Assembly: GCA_964531735.1 (NCBI GenBank)
Contig: CAZHGD010000226.1
Span: 1 to 9,806 of the forward strand
Length of the DNA stretch: 9,806 nt
Source of the DNA: CAZHGD01 sp964531735
GTDB taxonomy: Bacteria; Armatimonadota; UBA10988
Direction: 5' to 3'
This document shows positions 6,592 to 9,806 of this stretch, piece after piece (positions within the stretch are counted from its first letter, which is position 1; the number at the start of each line of letters is the position of its first letter). The notes beneath the pieces are model-generated. The model did no database searches. It had not been told where the DNA came from and saw only the letters and a list, made by a program, of their open reading frames with translations. A program made the position numbers and the translations under genes.

Positions 6592-6693
6592 CCGTCACCA
6601 GCCTTCGCCGCTGCGTTCGCTGGCCCTTCTGGCCCGTCAGAAGGAGGCCCGGCGCCGCCTGGTGAACAGAACGGCAGCGATGAAAGGACCCCG
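6592..6693. promoter_or_regulatory. Divergent intergenic control region between the beta-helix and glycosidase genes
   Basis: These 102 nt must contain the start signals for both divergent genes unless transcription begins inside them. No clear sigma-70 -35/-10 pair is visible on either strand. The outstanding element is the inverted repeat at 6625-6644. SD-like sequences are GAAGG (minus strand, 6606-6602) for the beta-helix gene and AAAGGA (6683-6688, 5 nt from the ATG) for the glycosidase. Confidence 0.5.
6625..6644. repeat. 7-bp inverted repeat with 6-nt spacer, candidate operator or leader hairpin
   Basis: CCTTCTG (6625-6631) and CAGAAGG (6638-6644) are exact reverse complements separated by GCCCGT. 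The repeat lies 33 nt from the beta-helix ATG and 49 nt from the glycosidase ATG, a suitable place for a regulator controlling both. In the plus-strand RNA its right arm overlaps the SD-like AAGGAGG at 6641-6647, so an RNA hairpin role is also possible. Confidence 0.45.
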
Positions 6694-9600
6694 ATGATCC
6701 GCCTAGCGCTACCCCTGTGCCTGGCCCTGCTGGCCTCCGCCTGCCCGGCGGCCGACAACTTGCTGCCCAACGGCGACTTCGCGCGCGGCCTGGATGGCTG
6801 GTGGTACACCCAGGATGCCACCTTGCAGGCGGCGGTGGTCGCCACCGATGCCCCGGGCTGCACCAAGGCGGCACGCCTGGTGGCCCGGCCGAAGCCCGGC
6901 GCGAAGCCCTGGGACGTGGCCCTCGCGGCGTCGGTGCCGGCGCCGGTCTCCGCCGGCAGCGTGATCGTGGTGGCGGCCTGGCTACGCGGGCCCGACGGCT
7001 GCCCGGTGACCATCAGCGTGCAGCTCTCGCAGCCGCCCTACAGCAACTTCGCGACGCAGACGGTGACGCCTGGCGCCGCTTGGCGCGAAGTGCGCGTGAC
7101 GGCCACCGCGCCGCGCGACCTCGCCGCGCGCGAGCTCGGCCTGAGCTTCCACCTGGGCACGCAGGCAGGCACCACCGAGGTCGCCGGCGTGCGCGTCAGC
7201 ACGGCCAACTTGCGGCCCCCCGGGCTGGTGCCGTTCGTGCTGCCTTGGGACGACGCCGCCGGATCGGCCACCAACGTGGCCGGCTGGCTGCCGAAGCCGG
7301 CCGGGCGCGATGGACAGGTCGTCGCGCGCGATGGGCATCTCTACACGGGCAACCGACGGTTCCGCGTGCTGGGCACCAACATCTGCGCCGGCGCGGCCTT
7401 CGCGGCGCACGAAGTGGCCGAGAAAGCCGCCGCCCGCCTGGCCAAGTTCGGCATCAACTGCGTCCGCTGGCACCACATGGACTCCGGCTGGGCCCGGCCG
7501 ACGATGATGGCCGACGACAGGCGCCATATCGCGCCGGCCGCGGTGGAGCGCTTCGACTACTTCTTCGCGCAGTGCAAGCGTCAGGGCATCTACTCGGACA
7601 TCAACCTGCACGTCAGCCGCGAGTATCCGGGCATGCCCAAATGGCCGAGGATGCCCGAGTTCTACAAGGGCGTGGACCTGTTCTACCCGCCGATGGTCGA
7701 GATGCAGCGCGAGTATGCGCGCGAACTGCTCACCCACGTGAACCCGTACACGAAGCTGGCCTACACCGACGACCCGGCCGTGGCGTTCATCGAGATCAAC
7801 AACGAGAACGGCCTGATCAGCCAGTGGCAGTGGGGCTCGCTCGACGCCATGCCGGCGCTCTACGCCGACGAGCTGACGCGGCAGTGGAACACCTGGCTGG
7901 CTGGCCGCTACCGCGACGAGGCCGCCTGGCGCGCCGCCTGGGTACCGCAGGCGAGCCAACTCGGCGCCGAACTGCTGCGCGGCGAGGCGGCCGCCTGGAC
8001 GCTGGAGCGCACCGGCGGCGGCCAGGGCACGGCCACCTCCGGCGGCACCGCGCCCGGCAACCAGCCGGCCACGCGGATCGAGGTGACCGCCGTCGACGGC
8101 GAGGGCTGGCACGTGCAGTACCACCAGGCCGGCCTGAAGGTGACCGGTGGACAGGCCTACACACTGACCTTCCAGGCTCGCGCCGAGCCGGCCCGCAGCA
8201 TCAGCGTCGACTGCCGCCTGGCCCATGCGCCGTGGACGACGCTGTGGGAGACCAACCTCAACCTGACGCCCACCTGGCGCACGTACCAGCTGGTCATCAC
8301 GCCGGCGGCGGCCGACGACAACGCGCGGGTGAGCTTCGGCAACCTCGGCGCGAAGACCGGTCGCGTGGAGTTGGCCGGCGTGTCGTTCCGGCCCGGTGGC
8401 AGCTACGCCTTGCGCGAGGGCGACGCCTGGGGTCGGGTGGCCTGGGTGCGTCACGAGGACTACTCCGGTCTGCCACCGGCCATGAAGCAGGACTGGATGC
8501 GCTTCATGTGGGAGACCGAGGAGCGCTACTGGACCGGCCTGGCGCGGTTCATCAAGGACGAGCTGAAGGCCAAGGCGCTGGTCTTCGGTTCGGCCGCCGG
8601 GTTCAGTCCGGCGCTGGTGCAGGCACAACTCGACGTGGTGGACGGCCACGCCTACTGGCAGCACCCGCACTTCCCCGGTCAGCCGTGGGACCAGAACAAC
8701 TGGGTGGTCAACAACCAGCCCATGGCCGGCGTGCGCGGCGGCGCCAACCTGGCGCACCTGGCCGGCACGCGCGTGTTCGGCAAGCCGTACTTGGTGACCG
8801 AGTACAACCACCCCGCGCCCAACACCTACAACGCCGAAGCCTTCGTGCTGATGGCCGCCTATGCGGCGTTGCAGGATTGGGACGGCTTCTTCTCGTTCGA
8901 CTACCACAGCTCGGTCGAGGGTTGGGACGGCCAGAAGATCAGCGGCTTCTTCAGCATGGACCGACACCCGACGCAGATGGCGACGTTGCCGGCGGCCGCG
9001 GCGCTGTTCCTGCGCGGTGACGTGAGCGCACCGGCCCAGCGTCTGGCCGCGCGTGCCACGCGTGAGCTGGCGCTGGACCTGGTCGCCAAGCATGGCAGCT
9101 TCGTCGGCCTCAGCGCCTTCGGCGTGCCCGGGGCAGCGGTGCTGCAGCGGCCGATCGGCCTGTCGCTCGACGGCGCCACCGCGGCCCGTGTGGAGCCGGC
9201 CGCCGGCCCGACGGTGGTGAGCGACAACGGCGAGCTGACCTGGGACTCGTCGGTCCAGCCGGGCCGCGTGGTGATCAACACGCCGCGGTCGCAGGGCCTG
9301 ATCGGCAACACCACCGGCGGCCCGCTGAAGCTCGCCGGCGCGGACCTCGTGCCCGGCCCGAACCTCCAGCAGTGGGCCTGCCTGCTGCTGACCGCGCTCG
9401 ACGGCGCCGACCTGACGGCGCCGGGCCGGATCCTGATCACGGCCGCCGGCTACTGCGAGAATACCGGCATGGGCTGGCAGAACGCGGAGAAGAACACGGT
9501 CGGCTCGAACTGGGGCGTCGCGCCGTCGCTGGTGGAGGTCATTCCGGCGGTCATTCGCCTGAAGGTGCCGGCAGCGCGCGTCAAAGCCTGGGCCCTGGAC

Positions 9601-9714
9601 GAACGGGGCCAGCGCCAGGGCGAGCTGGCGGTGCGCGACGAGGACGGCCGAGCGACGATCGCGATCGGCCCGGCGGGCAGGACGGTGTGGTATGAGGTGG
9701 TGATCGGGCCGTAG
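6694..9714 (+). CDS. Secreted GH5-like (clan GH-A) glycoside hydrolase with two CBM-like domains, 1006 aa
   Basis: Probable extracytoplasmic retaining beta-glycosidase acting on a plant- or microbe-derived polysaccharide or oligosaccharide. Seen: signal sequence 1-20 with ASAC at 14-17, so either a lipoprotein (C17) or cleavage near A20; a CBM4/9-like beta-sandwich at about 22-172 (NLLPNGDFARGLDGWW start); a TIM-barrel beginning at about 205 (RFRVLGTNICAG, INCVRWHHMD with R258, INLHVS with H306); the proposed acid/base E371 in INNENG; a second CBM-like domain at about 435-566 (WTLERT to VELAGVSFRPGG); the barrel resumed to about 775 with HAYW (H652, Y654) and the proposed nucleophile E703 in LVTEYNHP; and a beta-rich C-terminal region at 776-1006 with VINTPRSQG and YCENTGMGW. 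Start ATG 6694 has AAAGGA at 6683-6688 and begins the signal peptide; the frame is open upstream without it. GH family number and substrate are inferred. Confidence 0.85.
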   Translation: MIRLALPLCLALLASACPAADNLLPNGDFARGLDGWWYTQDATLQAAVVATDAPGCTKAARLVARPKPGAKPWDVALAASVPAPVSAGSVIVVAAWLRGPDGCPVTISVQLSQPPYSNFATQTVTPGAAWREVRVTATAPRDLAARELGLSFHLGTQAGTTEVAGVRVSTANLRPPGLVPFVLPWDDAAGSATNVAGWLPKPAGRDGQVVARDGHLYTGNRRFRVLGTNICAGAAFAAHEVAEKAAARLAKFGINCVRWHHMDSGWARPTMMADDRRHIAPAAVERFDYFFAQCKRQGIYSDINLHVSREYPGMPKWPRMPEFYKGVDLFYPPMVEMQREYARELLTHVNPYTKLAYTDDPAVAFIEINNENGLISQWQWGSLDAMPALYADELTRQWNTWLAGRYRDEAAWRAAWVPQASQLGAELLRGEAAAWTLERTGGGQGTATSGGTAPGNQPATRIEVTAVDGEGWHVQYHQAGLKVTGGQAYTLTFQARAEPARSISVDCRLAHAPWTTLWETNLNLTPTWRTYQLVITPAAADDNARVSFGNLGAKTGRVELAGVSFRPGGSYALREGDAWGRVAWVRHEDYSGLPPAMKQDWMRFMWETEERYWTGLARFIKDELKAKALVFGSAAGFSPALVQAQLDVVDGHAYWQHPHFPGQPWDQNNWVVNNQPMAGVRGGANLAHLAGTRVFGKPYLVTEYNHPAPNTYNAEAFVLMAAYAALQDWDGFFSFDYHSSVEGWDGQKISGFFSMDRHPTQMATLPAAAALFLRGDVSAPAQRLAARATRELALDLVAKHGSFVGLSAFGVPGAAVLQRPIGLSLDGATAARVEPAAGPTVVSDNGELTWDSSVQPGRVVINTPRSQGLIGNTTGGPLKLAGADLVPGPNLQQWACLLLTALDGADLTAPGRILITAAGYCENTGMGWQNAEKNTVGSNWGVAPSLVEVIPAVIRLKVPAARVKAWALDERGQRQGELAVRDEDGRATIAIGPAGRTVWYEVVIGP

Positions 9715-9806
9715 CACATGGCGACCGGCCTGGCGGGCGCGGCCCCAACCACCGGGTGTGCTTCCAGATTGTTGGGCCATGCTGGGCACGCCACCTCGGC
9801 CCCCGA
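9715..9806. other. Non-coding tail after the glycosidase with a weak hairpin
   Basis: No gene is supported in this stretch. GGCCCCAAC (9741-9749) can pair with GTTGGGCC (9771-9778) with one bulged C around a 21-nt loop, which could be a weak terminator 26 nt after the stop. There is no T tract following it. Confidence 0.3.

Noticed and set aside
6982..9789. Very long minus-strand ORF of 935 aa opposite the glycosidase
   Set aside because: It is the antisense shadow of a GC-rich gene: the translation is Arg/His/Val-rich without domain motifs, whereas the plus frame has a signal peptide, CBM and GH motifs.
1..9806. CRISPR arrays, tRNA or rRNA genes, IS ends, prophage genes
   Set aside because: No regularly spaced repeats, tRNA-like arms, rRNA-like stretches, transposase motifs or phage structural proteins were seen on either strand.

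Overview
The window is GC-rich bacterial DNA, densely packed with genes. Purine-rich Shine-Dalgarno sequences precede most starts. Three adjacent secreted carbohydrate-type proteins (a LamG-like lectin fold, a right-handed beta-helix protein and a CBM-bearing clan GH-A glycosidase) suggest a polysaccharide-degrading organism. The domain style resembles uncultivated Armatimonadota, Planctomycetota, Lentisphaerota or similar lineages. That placement is an inference from domain style; no rRNA or marker gene is present to confirm it.

Layout: (1) 39-935 (+), an amidohydrolase-2 family TIM-barrel enzyme. (2) 992-1210 and 1207-1476 (+), a type II toxin-antitoxin pair whose start and stop overlap by 4 nt; the toxin reading frame is broken near its C-terminus and the canonical end continues in another frame to 1499. 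(3) 1500-1762, non-coding, with small palindromes. (4) 1763-3058 (+), an MFS transporter of the oxalate/formate antiporter (OFA) type, followed by a strong GC hairpin at 3082-3110. (5) 3172-3939 (+), a secreted LamG/concanavalin-like protein, convergent with (6) 3949-6591 (-), a large secreted DUF1565/parallel beta-helix protein. (7) 6592-6693, a 102-nt divergent intergenic region with a 7-bp inverted repeat. (8) 6694-9714 (+), a 1006-aa secreted GH5-like glycosidase with one N-terminal CBM and a second CBM-like domain inserted in the catalytic barrel. (9) 9715-9806, a non-coding tail with a weak hairpin.

The beta-helix protein and the glycosidase start back to back from one short control region, and the LamG protein runs into the beta-helix gene from the other side. 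These three probably form a small extracellular glycan-processing locus. There is no SusC/SusD pair and no ABC sugar importer in view. The MFS transporter and amidohydrolase upstream could handle small organic acids, but nothing in the sequence ties them to the glycan genes. I see no tRNA, rRNA, CRISPR array, IS element or phage gene. No wholly new system is evident; the most informative oddities are the frameshifted toxin, the CBM-interrupted glycosidase, the composite beta-helix protein and the divergent inverted repeat.
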